Source: Adiantum capillus-veneris (lineage: Eukaryota; Streptophyta; Polypodiopsida; Polypodiales; Pteridaceae). Taken from it: a stretch of 64,000 nucleotides of DNA. Positions 24,782 through 35,000 of this stretch are shown one piece after another. The stretch is taken from NCBI GenBank assembly GCA_014529385.2, contig CM043960.1, positions 124,351,543 through 124,415,542 on the forward strand. The letters run 5' to 3'. A program made the translations under genes and the position numbers. Within the stretch, counting starts at the first letter, position 1, and every line of letters starts with the position of its first letter. The notes under the pieces were generated by a model, which was not told where the DNA came from, did no database searches, and saw only the letters and a list, made by a program, of their open reading frames with translations.

Positions 24782-25137
24782 GTCCGCACACGCGCACTCA
24801 CACCTCCACTGTCTCCCTGTTGTTCCCTCTCCAGCCATGGCCTTCAGGAGCCACCTTCAGCAAGTGGACCGTTCGATCTTCTGGATGAAAGCTTCTTGTC
24901 AGCTTCTGTGGAGTGCTTTGTTACCCACCTTGTGACCTGCTACTGAAGTCTCTTGGTGATGTTAAGTGCCTCCTGCTGTCAGCTTTTATCAGCTGGCGAC
25001 GTTTGTTCACCACTGAGCTTTTCGTAGTTGCTGACTGTCAGCTTCACCGCTGGTGGCTTTTGGTGGCTCCAGTTCTTGATTTGCAGTTGATGATTGGGCT
25101 TTTGGTCAAAGTGCCCATCTTTTAGAGGCTATTGACA
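24362..25137 (+). repeat. Probable 3' LTR of element G
   Basis: Starts TGTTAGACTTACACC after a polypurine tract. A TATA-like CCTATTTATGGGG lies near 24593-24607. A (CT)n run occupies 24713-24778. The end is tentatively placed at the ATTGACA at 25131-25137; no second LTR or target duplication is visible, so it is provisional. Confidence 0.35.
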
Positions 25138-25356
25138 TCCCCTCTCCACTTAGCTTGCCAGGGCACTTTTTACTCTTTAAGAGAGGTTTTTCCCCCTATC
25201 CTTCAGTCTTCTGAGTTTGGCCATGTGCCTGGTTATATCTCGTTTTTACAATATTCCTTTTGATGTCTATAGGCCCGCTATGTAAACAGTGATGTACTTG
25301 CTCTAGGAATAGGCACCATTTGGGCGTTCTAGGAGATTTTCAAGTGTCAGCCTCTT

Positions 25357-25362
<6 letters not shown>
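25138..25362. other. Unassigned stretch
   Basis: T-rich sequence without a recognisable gene; it may be the remainder of the LTR of element G. Confidence 0.3.
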
Positions 25363-25434
<72 letters not shown>

Positions 25435-25844
25435 TTAACGTCTATATGAGGCCGGAGTCGGCCTATGAGACAAATCAAGTATACATGTGTGTATGTCCTC
25501 CATCATATGTTATCATCCAAAATAGAAAAGGGGGAATGTTCTCTAGGTGATGCATACACTGACATTGTAGGAGGAAAATAACAAATAGCAATGTAGAGGT
25601 ATCTGCTTGTCTTTGCTCTCAGTCTCACCCACATGTACCTAGCATGTTCATCCTTGCGGGCTATATGTATCAATGGCTGCAACTCCTCTCTAAATAAAAT
25701 TGCTACTCCTCCTGAGCCCCGTTCTTTATGCTCTGATCGAGTCTCTTGTGTGCAAGGTGTCTCCCATTTGTATCCGCTAACATGTGGCATGGACTGCCTA
25801 GGTGTTAGTCTCTTGCCGAATCTACCCTGCACACGACATGACAC
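25363..25844 (-). mobile_element. LINE fragment: endonuclease piece joined to a hairpin 3' tail (copy 2)
   Basis: On the minus strand, from about 25826, an apurinic-endonuclease-like stretch reads SGYKWETPCTQETRSE, then GSGGVAILFREELQPLIHIA and YLYIAICYFPP, a typical run of LINE endonuclease domains. It continues into a 3' terminal segment, CTCATAGGCCGACTCCGGCC, then GACGTTAAATAA and (TC)n (plus-strand GA run 25363-25430). Most of the reverse transcriptase is absent, so the copy is internally deleted or truncated. The LINE is a different family from LINE1 and LINE2. Confidence 0.6.
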
Positions 25845-25849
25845 AAGCC

Positions 25850-26158
25850 AAACTCACACCTAAACATAGTGAGAGGACATTAGGCTCACTTCCAAGCCAT
25901 AGAGCCAACACGGGCTCACCCCCGAGCTTGGGAGCCTGCAGCCAAACGGGCTGGCCTCTGCCACAAGGGTTGGTGTCCCGTACCACCAAACCCACACCAG
26001 TATGGGTGTGTGGGCAGAGCTGCCAAGGGCCAAGAGTCCAAGTGTGGTGATCACACAAGATGATCCACTAATGAGGCTCAAGTATTTATAGGACTTCATA
26101 ACCAACGGCCAGGTAGACACAATTGCAAGTGCCCATCCTGATGTCTGGGGACATAACA
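25850..26158 (-). repeat. Probable 3' LTR of element D
   Basis: On the minus strand it begins TGTTATGTCCCCAG directly after a purine tract (AATAAGGAGGGAAG, 26159-26172). It contains a TATA box, TATAAATACT (26081-26090 in plus coordinates). The far end is approximate, placed where the LINE endonuclease fragment starts. Confidence 0.55.
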
Positions 26159-26479
26159 CTTCCCTCCTTATTTTTAATTGCTGTCCTCAACAATATCCTC
26201 GGTTATAAAACCTTTAACCGGGACAATTCCTTCACGATCTAACTGACTCCCAAGTGGCTTGGGATTCAAGACGATGCTTCCATTTGATCAAATAGTCAAG
26301 ATACGAAGTCTTGCGAGACTTGCGGACTTTGTGAAGGGTTAAGTGGAAGTGGTGTCTTCCAAGTTCGGGGCTTGCTCATGAGAAATTACTAAGTCATCGT
26401 GTCCTTACCGTTCTTTCAATTGGTTCACGTGGAACACGGGATGAACAACAATGCCTGGAGGCAAGTCCAACTTATAAGA

Positions 26480-27500
26480 AACCCCACTTATCTTCTTTGT
26501 GATCTAAAACGAACCACAATAAGGAGAAGATACTTTTGAGGATGAACTGTTCGGATCGTTTCGGAATCCTTCGGCACCCTAAGGTACACCCACATGCCCT
26601 CTTGGAGTTCACGGGGTTGTCGATGCTCATTAACGTAAAAACTGGCACGATCTTGTGCCGTCTCGATGCTTTTTTTTTGCGATCTGGAGAATTTTTTGCA
26701 CATCATGTAAGAAATTGGCTACCGATCGCATCGTGTTCCCCTTGAATCCAGTGGCAATTGGTGGTTTCGGCTCATAAACGTACATAAGCATAAACAGGCT
26801 ATAGCTAGTAGCCGAGTGCTTTGTATTATTATAAGCAAACTCAATCTGTGGGAGATAACGTTCCCAATCAGATTGATGTCGGGAGACATACGCACGTAGC
26901 ATGTCCTCCATAGTTTGATTTGTGCATTTGGTATGTCCATCAGTTTCAGAATGATCTGAGGATGACATGCACAGACGGGTCTCCAATCTCTAGAAGACGG
27001 TTTGCCAAAACTTGCCTATGAATTTTGGATCACGATCATTGACAATTTTGTCGGGCAAACCATATAATTTGTATAATTGTTCCACAAAGAGCTGAGCTAA
27101 CTCGTGGCTCTTTACGGTGGAACGTGTGGGGATAAATCGCTCCAATTTTCTGAGTCGATCGATGACAACCCAAATGGCATCGTGCCGAGGGTTGGTTCGA
27201 GGTAATCCAACCACAAAATTTATAGAAATGCTTGTCCATTTGCTTTGGGAATTTGCAAAGGATGTAATAACCGAGCATGTTTTTGTCGTTCAGCTTTGTT
27301 GAGCTGACATTGCACGCATTCCCGCACATACTTTTCAACAAAAGCTTTCATGTGCGGCCAATAAAAATACCGGCCAACCAAGGTCAAAGTACGATGTATG
27401 CCAGGGTGTCCTGCACTTGGTGCATCATGACACGCGAACAAAATTTGCTTGCGGATATCCTCAGCAATGGGCACACACACTTTGCCTTGCTTGAAAAGTA
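26480..27500 (-). pseudogene. Element D integrase, disabled
   Basis: HHCC finger: CHDAPSAGHPGIHRTLTLVG to CVQCQLNKAERQKH. Core: AIWVVIDRLRKLERFIPTRS, then IVNDRDPKFIGKFWQ. The third acidic position reads ETDGHTKCTNQTMEDMLRAY, where relatives usually have TDGQTE; the expected catalytic Glu is Lys. Frame changes separate the pieces. It follows RNase H in normal gypsy order. Confidence 0.8.
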
Positions 27501-27599
27501 ATCCATTACGAATGGAATACTTCTCTACTATCTTTCTCTTTGTAGCCAGCTCAGGGGCTTTTGGACCGCCATAGCTTTCCGGGCTATGAATTCCGTCTT

Positions 27600-28495
27600 G
27601 GACTCATTGTTGCCAGATTGCACCAAAGTGACGGTCGTTTTGGCAACGCCCTTTGAGAGAAAGATAGAAGTCAGCCAAAATTTCAGCAAACAAAAGAGTA
27701 TTGACCTCCAAAATTCTACTAAGGGCGTCGGCCACCATACCGGTAGCACCCTTACAGTAGCGTATCTCGAAGTCGACCTCCTGCATGAGTTCGGCCCACC
27801 TTGCCTTTCGACCATGAAGGTCGGGCTGATCACAGAGATATTTCAAAGAATGGTGGCCTGTCCATATCACGAAGCGGACACCAAATGGTAATGGCACCAA
27901 ACTTTCAAAGCATGAATGACCGCCAACAATTTCTTCTTCTGTGTGGAATAACGTGTCTGCACATCTCTGAGCTTACGACTCTCAAAAGCTACAGGCTGCT
28001 CATCTTGATATAGGACAATGCCAATTGCATAATCGCTAGCATCCGTTTCCACCACAAAGGGTTTGCTTGGATCCACTATCTTCAACACCGTGCAGTAGTA
28101 ACGAGTCGCTTCAATGTTTGGAAACATTGGTTGAGCTCATCGGTCCATCGAATCGACGGATTAACACTATGCTTTTTGCTTCGGACGCCCTTTAGCAGAC
28201 GAGTAAAGGGTTTGGCAATACGAGCATAGTCCTTGATAAACTTCCGAAAGGAGCGAGTAAAACTCAAAAAGAATTTTACTTGCCTAATCGTGTGAAGAAT
28301 GGCCCAATCCAACACAATACATATCTTCTCGGGGTCAATGCGAATGCCATTGGCTAAGATGACATGACCCAAATATAGCAATTCTGTGCGGAAAAATTTG
28401 CGCTTTGCTTTGCATACAACTTTTCTTGTCCCGAAACACGTAAGACGAGACGAAGGTGTTGCAGGTGCTCCTTGAGCGTTTTGCTGTAAATTAAG
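27600..28495 (-). pseudogene. Element D reverse transcriptase (C-terminal half) and RNase H
   Basis: RT connection: IYSKTLKEHLQHLRLVLRV, YLGHVILANGIRIDPEKI, then WTDELNQCFQTLKRL. RNase [56 protein letters not shown] and MVADALSRI. Several frame changes are present. The left edge of RT meets a Mutator-like insertion at 28495; the catalytic FLDDILI segment is on the far side at about 30136-30160. Confidence 0.8.
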
Positions 28496-28643
28496 GAGGA
28501 TTTCCAAAACTCGAGCAAGATTCTCGAGCGAATCAAAAGTTTGAGCAACACTAACTATAATATTGCAACATCATTATTACACAACATAGGTGATTCAACT
28601 CTTGTGACATGCATAGCTATTTTGTCAATATCATAGAAACATA

Positions 28644-28678
<35 letters not shown>

Positions 28679-30135
28679 GCAAACATACACACACACAAAT
28701 TAGAATAGAATGGATCATAGGAGACAATGTTATCATGGGCATCTTTAAGCACTACATTTCAAGTTTTGATTTTTTTATGCTATAGAAAGTTGTATCTTTG
28801 TGTGCTGATTGCTGGGAAAATCAAGTCTTTAACACTAGAAATGTCGTACATACCCTCTCTGCTTTGCTAGTTGTCTTTCCCTCCCTTAATAGATCCCCCC
28901 CCCCCCCCCCAAAAAAAAAAAAAAAAAAAGACCCAACACACACACACATATACACACACACACAATAATAACAATTGACCCTTTCTTTCAACCGCATTGT
29001 GAGAATAAAAATATGCTGTTGAAAAGTAGTATATATTTTTGTTATTTTTAACACATGTTGGATAGAATAAGTGTGTAACGTCTCTTGCGATAAATCTATT
29101 AAAGGATAAAATTTTCCACCACTTTCTTTGAATAAAAGGTTTGGAAAGTTTAACCAAAGCAAAGCTGTCGCTAGCACCACATGTCCGCGTGGAGTGCTAG
29201 AGACAATTTCCTTTTGTTAAACTTGATCTTGTGTTTTTACTATTATAGAAGAACCATAAAGTTTCCCACAAGAAAAGTCCTATATTGTCATCCACTTAAA
29301 TAAAAAGGTGCATTCAATGTTACTTTCATTGGAGTATCTTGGACTCGTTTCTTTTCGATTAGCAAACACAAAATTTACATAGTTTCATTCAACCAACACT
29401 CCTTTTGTCAACCACAAACCTTTTATACTTTGTTTCCACTCAGGTCTCTTTCTTTCATTCATTTGACTTTGAATGCTTTTGAGAAGCTCTTTCACACTAA
29501 ATGTTAAAAGAGAATACACACCCTGCACCTTAGACGTAGAAAATCAAACTCATGTACATTATGCATGCATCTATAAGACCCTCTAGGTGATAATTAAATT
29601 AGAATGTTCTCTTTCACAAAGAATTTGAAAACTTAATTTACAAAAGTTTTTTTCACTCTCAGAAGGAGGTAGTTTACAAAAATCCTATGCTATGAAGTCT
29701 ACTTCTAATTTTTAAGGTGCTTGTGTAACTTTCTTTCTGTCTATAGCTTATAGGTGTTTGAATCTCCTCAACCTTTCTTAGCTACATGTGTGCTAACCAG
29801 GCCTACCCTTTCTCACATTTCTCGCTATCAAGGAAACATACAACTAACATTAAGGGTTCATAGAAGATGTAAAAAATGGAATGTACAACAAGAATTTATG
29901 CTTGTGGTTTTGAGTGGTGGAGAGGATTAGGTTTCGAGGACAAACCCTTTGAAATCCCATGCGAGTTTAGATTAAAGCCTTGAATTTTAAAGCAACATTA
30001 GAGATTAAGCATGCTTTTCTTGTCGTGGTCGTTATGCTCGCTTTATCACATAGCTGAACATGGGTCCATTCCATTTAGATATTTGCTTGGGTTTAAGTTT
30101 GCTAAGAAAATCTTGTTCGGGCTACAGTAAGACTC
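28496..30135. mobile_element. Mutator-like non-autonomous DNA transposon (1640 bp)
   Basis: The insertion splits the RT of element D. A 9-bp direct duplication, TAAATTAAG, flanks it (28487-28495 and 30136-30144). The ends form imperfect terminal inverted repeats: GAGGATTTCC...CGAGCAAGATTCTC on the left, and on the other strand GAGTCTTACT...CGAACAAGATTTTC on the right, about 20 of 30 positions matching. Nine-base duplications and GA/GG-type ends fit Mutator-like elements. The body is AT-rich with (CT)n/(CA)n at 28650-28700 and a poly-C/poly-A tract at 28893-28929. No transposase was found, so it would depend on another element. Confidence 0.65.
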
Positions 30136-30690
30136 TAAATTAAGATATCGTCGAGGAACACAACAACCTACTTTCCCAATACGGACGAAAGAGATCATTC
30201 ATCATTTGTTGCAAAGTGGCAAGAGCGTTGGTCAACCCAAAGGGTAACACCAAAAACTAGTAATGCCCATGTTGTGTACAAAACACGATTTTCGGGACAT
30301 CACGCGGATGTATACGTATTTGATGGAACACATAATGTAGATCGATCTTGGTGAAATAACGGGCATGTGAGAGTCGATCCATAAGGTCGTCCATGCAATG
30401 TAATGGACACTTATTCTTGAAGGTGACCTTATTGAGATCGTTGTAATCCACCCAAAAGCTCATCCCACGGTCCTTTTTGGCAAGAAGAACCGGAGCGCCC
30501 CACGGAGATTTACTAGGCTCAATAAAACCTTTGGCAAGATAGGCTTGAAGATGCTTAGCTATCTCGTCTTCCTCTTTCGGGATGAACCTATAAGGTTGCC
30601 CGATAGACGGGATGGCTATCGGGGAAAATCTCTTCTTATGATCAAGATCATGCCCACGAGATGGTGGAAGCCCATCTGGTAAAGCTGGCG
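30136..30690 (-). pseudogene. Element D reverse transcriptase (N-terminal half)
   Basis: Right to left: HKKRFSPIAIPSIGQPYRFI, EEDEIAKHLQAYLAKGFIEP, SKSPWGAPVLLAKKDRGMSF, VDYNDLNKVTFKNKCPLHCM, FTKIDLHYVFHQIRIHPRDV, then ATLQQMMNDLFRPY and FLDDILI. The catalytic aspartate pair is kept, but frame changes precede it. LINE2 inserted just upstream, in the sequence encoding the VFPP segment. Confidence 0.8.
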
Positions 30691-30698
30691 GAAAAACG
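30687..30698. repeat. Target-site duplication of LINE2, left
   Basis: GGCGGAAAAACG, identical to 36883-36894. Both copies belong to the coding sequence of element D (minus strand, encoding VFPP), so they are a genuine duplicated target. Confidence 0.85.
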
Positions 30699-30748
30699 GG
30701 AAGCCGCCTCCACGTGGCGGGACTGGACGTCGACTAAGTGCTTCCCAA
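30699..30748 (+). other. Foldable 5' terminus of LINE2
   Basis: The 5' end GGGAAGC (including the last target base) can pair with GCTTCCC about 45 bases downstream. Inside is a CCGCC/GGCGG stem with a seven-base loop, TCCACGT, and then GACTAAG before the closing strand. Loop and GACTAAG resemble parts of HDV-like ribozymes, which occur at the 5' ends of several LINE families. The full nested pseudoknot could not be drawn by eye, so this is a structured end, not an established ribozyme. Confidence 0.35.
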
Positions 30749-30928
30749 AACCTCAATGGGGGGACCATGTACGGTTGAAAAACCCTCTCCGTGTGTAGGA
30801 GTAAAATCCCAAAGGGGAGGGGGGAGGACATTAGTGATCATAATGCCTTAAAGACGAGTATGAGCTGCAAAGCTTGATCGGGGTGGGGTTGAAATTGGGA
30901 AAGTATGGAAGGCAAGAAGGATGGTCGG

Positions 30929-31022
30929 ACCTAGGGAAAGCCCTGTAAAAATCATCCAAGAATGTCGAACGGGCCCTTTCAGGGAAAGTTCTGTAAAAAT
31001 CATACAAGGATGTCGAGCGGAC
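30929..31022 (+). repeat. Two-fold ~46-bp tandem repeat in the LINE2 leader
   Basis: The pair shares AGGGAAAG, CTGTAAAAATCAT and ATGTCGA. Their position between the 5' end and the structured triple repeat makes them part of the LINE2 leader. Confidence 0.6.
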
Positions 31023-31285
31023 TCGAGGGGGGAACACCCTGAACGCCCAGATACTTTCCGTTGGTTTACAACCAACCCCCTTAGGTGTAAAGGCTCGGCT
31101 TCTCATATTTGAATGCAAGGGGAGAAGGAATGTACCTCATGACACAACCAGTGGCAGCCAAGAGGGACACAATCCCTGGAGGACCGCTTGGGGGGAGAGG
31201 CTTCTGGCCGTAATTCCGCACCAACAGTGTGAAACACTTACCCAGCGGAAGGGGGGACGGTGACGGCTTGAGACCAGAACCTAGA

Positions 31286-31710
31286 CTGGTGGATTGTGAA
31301 ACGAGGGACGGGTGAGGTGAGGCGACGAGTTCCCCTGACCCACTTCATTTCACGAGCCACCAGCGGATGGGTGTTTCATACAACTGAGGTTGGTGGGTTG
31401 GAAGCGCTCCTTGTGTAACCTTTCCGCTGGTCCCCCCCTTGACTCACGGAGAGAGTAAACTCCAAACTAAAGGGGTGGCGGTGACGTCTTGAGACGGACT
31501 GGTGGGTTGTGAAACGGGGGACGGGTGAGGTGAGGCGACGAGTTCCCCTGACCCACTCCATTTCACGATCCACCCTCCCTCGGGGCGGTGCCAATGTCAC
31601 CCTCCACGGAACAGTCAACGCTTGCGGAAGGGTGGGTGCACCCTGAAACGGGAGACGGGTGAGGTGAGGCGCCGAGTTCCCCTGACCCATCCCATTTCAC
31701 GGAACACCCT
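31286..31710 (+). repeat. Three copies of a conserved stem-forming unit in the LINE2 leader
   Basis: Units at about 31286-31363, 31501-31574 and 31630-31710 share ACGGGTGAGGTGAGGCG and GAGTTCCCCTGACCCA. In each, GAAA pairs with TTTC in an inner stem (GTGAAA/TTTCAC in units 1 and 2; TGAAA/TTTCA in unit 3). The outer stem is CTGGTGG/CCACCAG in unit 1 and GGTGG/CCACC in unit 2. In unit 3 both sides have changed, GGGTG/CACCC, so pairing is kept. This points to a selected structure, either RNA in the leader or a promoter-type repeat. Confidence 0.6.
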
Positions 31711-32016
31711 CTACTTCGAGCCAAATTCATGGACCCTCGGGCTTGGTGATCCACCCGCAAGTGTACCAACTACGTGATGAGTTACAGTAGGGTGTGGATT
31801 CTAAAGTCTTGCTAACCACGGGACCGTTATGGACCACACCCAGATCAAGGACCCGCTTGTCCCTCGGTCTCGCCCACCGATTGAGAAGCAGAACGTTGTG
31901 CGGATTGTACCGATACCTCATGTGAATCCACGAATTTAGAGGATGGAGTTGATTCTTCAACACGTTGGCAGTTGTGACCATGAAATGTTACATGCAGGAT
32001 AACCATAGTCCGGAAA

Positions 32017-35000
32017 GTGGGTGGTCGATCCCCCGGGAACGACATACCTAACCCGGACCCCTCCAAATTTAAGGTGAACAACCTGTTCATTAAGTATAGC
32101 CGTGCATTTTCTATGAATTCACAACCATATTATATAAACGATCCAGGAGCACCAGTTAAGGGTACCTGGGCTGACGTGGAAGAGGGCTGCTACCAGGTAC
32201 CCTCGGGGAGGCGGGCGCTGGGAGCTTCCCCGAGTACTGCGATCGACAGCACCCCAGAAAGTGGGGAGCGGGGCCCCGCTGGTCGCTGCTACGGTGAACC
32301 CGAACTCACAGAAACCGGGAAGGACGGGATGAACCAGTGCGTAGCGGGGCAGCAAAACTCACTAGCTATGGCTGAGACTGGACGCCTCACAGTTAACTCG
32401 GAAGGGCAACCATCTGAGGAGCTGAGGGGCGGGGGCATAGACCAAGATGGAACGAACTCAGCAAGGGAAGTACGGTACATTGAGGTCATGAATGCCGATC
32501 AACTTCAAACTAACAGGCTAAGATCCTTGTCGGTACCCGAGATTGACCCGGTCACCGCCCCAAGCAGGCCGGCTAGAGAGGAACGGGTAATGATGAGAGG
32601 CAGGCTTGGGAGGGGTGTTTCAGAAGGGAAGGTTGGCAAGCTGTGCATCTGGGGCGCTAATGAACACACCGAAGTGTCATTCAGCAAGGCCTTGAGGCGC
32701 GCACTGAGATCAACCTCCCTGTTTGCAAGTATTGAGCTTTTGGATCGATTCCTTAACAATCGGACGGGGAGCACCCGCTTTGATGTTTTCACTTCTAGTA
32801 AACAAGCAGCCCTAGATGTCCTCCAGGTCATCCAATCGGAGAGTAGGCTTAGGTGGTTTGCTAAGATCTCGCTTCCTTTCGCTAGGAGAGATAGGAACCG
32901 TTTGAGGCCGGCGATGGAAGTGGTGAAATCGCCGATCCTTGCCACGCTTAACATTAATGGACTCCGGTCGAAGCGGGGGGAGTTGGAGTACATAATGTTA
33001 CAAAAGACTTGGAATGTGGTGGGTCTCCAAGAGACTCGACTATTTCAGGGTGCATGGCCCCTTAGAATGGCGGGGTATTCGACATTCCAAGTGCCAGGGT
33101 CTGATAAACCAGGAGCCAGGGGACTTGTGACCTTGGTCTCCCAGGAGCTCAGATCCTTTGAGTTGGGAATGTCGGACGTAAACTCCTTGTTTGTTCAACT
33201 CTTCCCTTTAAATATGAAGGATGGTTGGATTTATGGAAATGTTTATGTCCCGCAGAGGCAGTTAGTGGATGAGCGAGCAGACGTCTTAAGTGCGTTAGCT
33301 TCGAAGCTTCGTAGGTTGGGCAGAAAGGGCCTTCCTCTCCTGATCGGAGGGGATTGGAATCTTAGACGGCGCCCGATGAAGAGATGGCTGGGGAATGAAG
33401 ACCTTGATTTTAAGATTGTCCAAACGAGAGGCTCTGGACTCTCGTATCACTCTTCCCGTGGTAAAGGACGATCAGACATTGACTTCTTTTTGGCCAATGA
33501 TCTGGCCCTTCAATTCCTCGGCCATGCCAGTGTCCAGAGATCGGTGGATGTTTCGGACCACTGGCCTGTTAAGGTGAAGTTGGTGTGTGATGCGGTGTGT
33601 GCGGAGCCTCCCCCACCACCTCCCCCCTCCATTGATGCAACTAGAATTGAGCCAGCGGCTCAACTCTTTTTACACCACAACTTCTGGGATTCCCTACCAG
33701 AAGCAGCGGAGGAGGGGGAAATCCCGCAGGCGGCGGTGAACCGTCAGTCGAAGAGCTTTGAGGAGGCAGCTGAAAGAGTCTCTCGAGATGTTGGTGCGTT
33801 CTCCGTAAGGCCCCCCAAGAGGCCTAATAGAGGCTTTAGGCTAGACCCGAGAGCCCGGAGATCCATCAACCGAAGACGGGAAGCGTGGAAGTCTCTGCGG
33901 GATGCAGAGAGTGATTCCTCTAGGGAAGATAGGGCGTGGAGGAAGTTTGTTGAATGCCGAAAGGAGGCGCGAGCTGAAACGAAGAGAAGCGAGAGAGAGG
34001 CTCTCAAACGATTCATGCTCAAGAGCGTCGAATTGGCAAGACGCAAGGAATGGTATGCTTGGTGGAAGCATATGAAAGCTGTTCTAGGGGGGAGCAGAAA
34101 AGGAGGGCCCGCTCAACCCCTAAGAGACCAGAACGGCGAGCTGCAGGCGGACGAAGAGAAGATCCGAGACATTTGGAAGGATCATGCTTCTCGCGTCTTC
34201 GCCGATCCCTCCGGACACAGCAAGGACCCAGAACACTGGCAAAACCATGCTGTGCGACTTTGGCCTAGAATAGAGGACATCAATGACTCTATTAAATGGA
34301 CTGAAGTTCGTGAGGTATGCCGCAAGATCAAGCGGCATAAAGCAGCTGGGATAGATGGCATTCCCCCTGAATTTTTCAAGATCCTTATGCAAGACAAGGG
34401 AACTAGATCAGATCGATTTAAACCAAATACAGACATGGGAAGAGCAGTCTTCAAACTGCTATGTACTTGGTTTGATTCAGGGAAGTTGCCGGAGGCATCA
34501 TCTACCTCGGTAGTGGTGTATATCCCGAAGAAGGGTGATCTTTCTAATCCGGACAACTACAGAGGGATTTCTCTGATTCCAATCTCTCTGAAGCTCTTGA
34601 CCTCACTTGTGATCAATAGGATCTCAGTGAAACTTGAGGAAAGAAACTTCTTCTTGCGTGGTCAAGCCGGATTTCGGACTCAGGAGGAGTGTGTGGCACA
34701 AGTGATTGCCTTGAAAGAGATTGTGCTCAGACGAAAGGTTGTTAAGAAACCGACGTTTGCGGCATATATTGACTTTGAAAAGGCGTACGATACAGTGCCA
34801 CACGAGGCGCTCTTTTTAAAGATGGAAGCCATAGGGATTGGAGGTCGCTGCTTGAATTTCTTTCGAGCCTTGTACCAATCTTCCAAGGTCAGAGTGCGGG
34901 TGGGAGCGAAGTTGAGTGAGGAGGTCCAAATCGCCCGTGGCGTGCGTCAAGGGTGTCCCGCGTCGCCTACTCTCTTTAACATATTCATTAATGACATCTT

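Noticed and set aside
30699..30748. Definite HDV-like ribozyme
   Set aside because: Loop and GACTAAG resemble the family, but the P1/P2 pseudoknot could not be completed by eye; reported only as a structured end.
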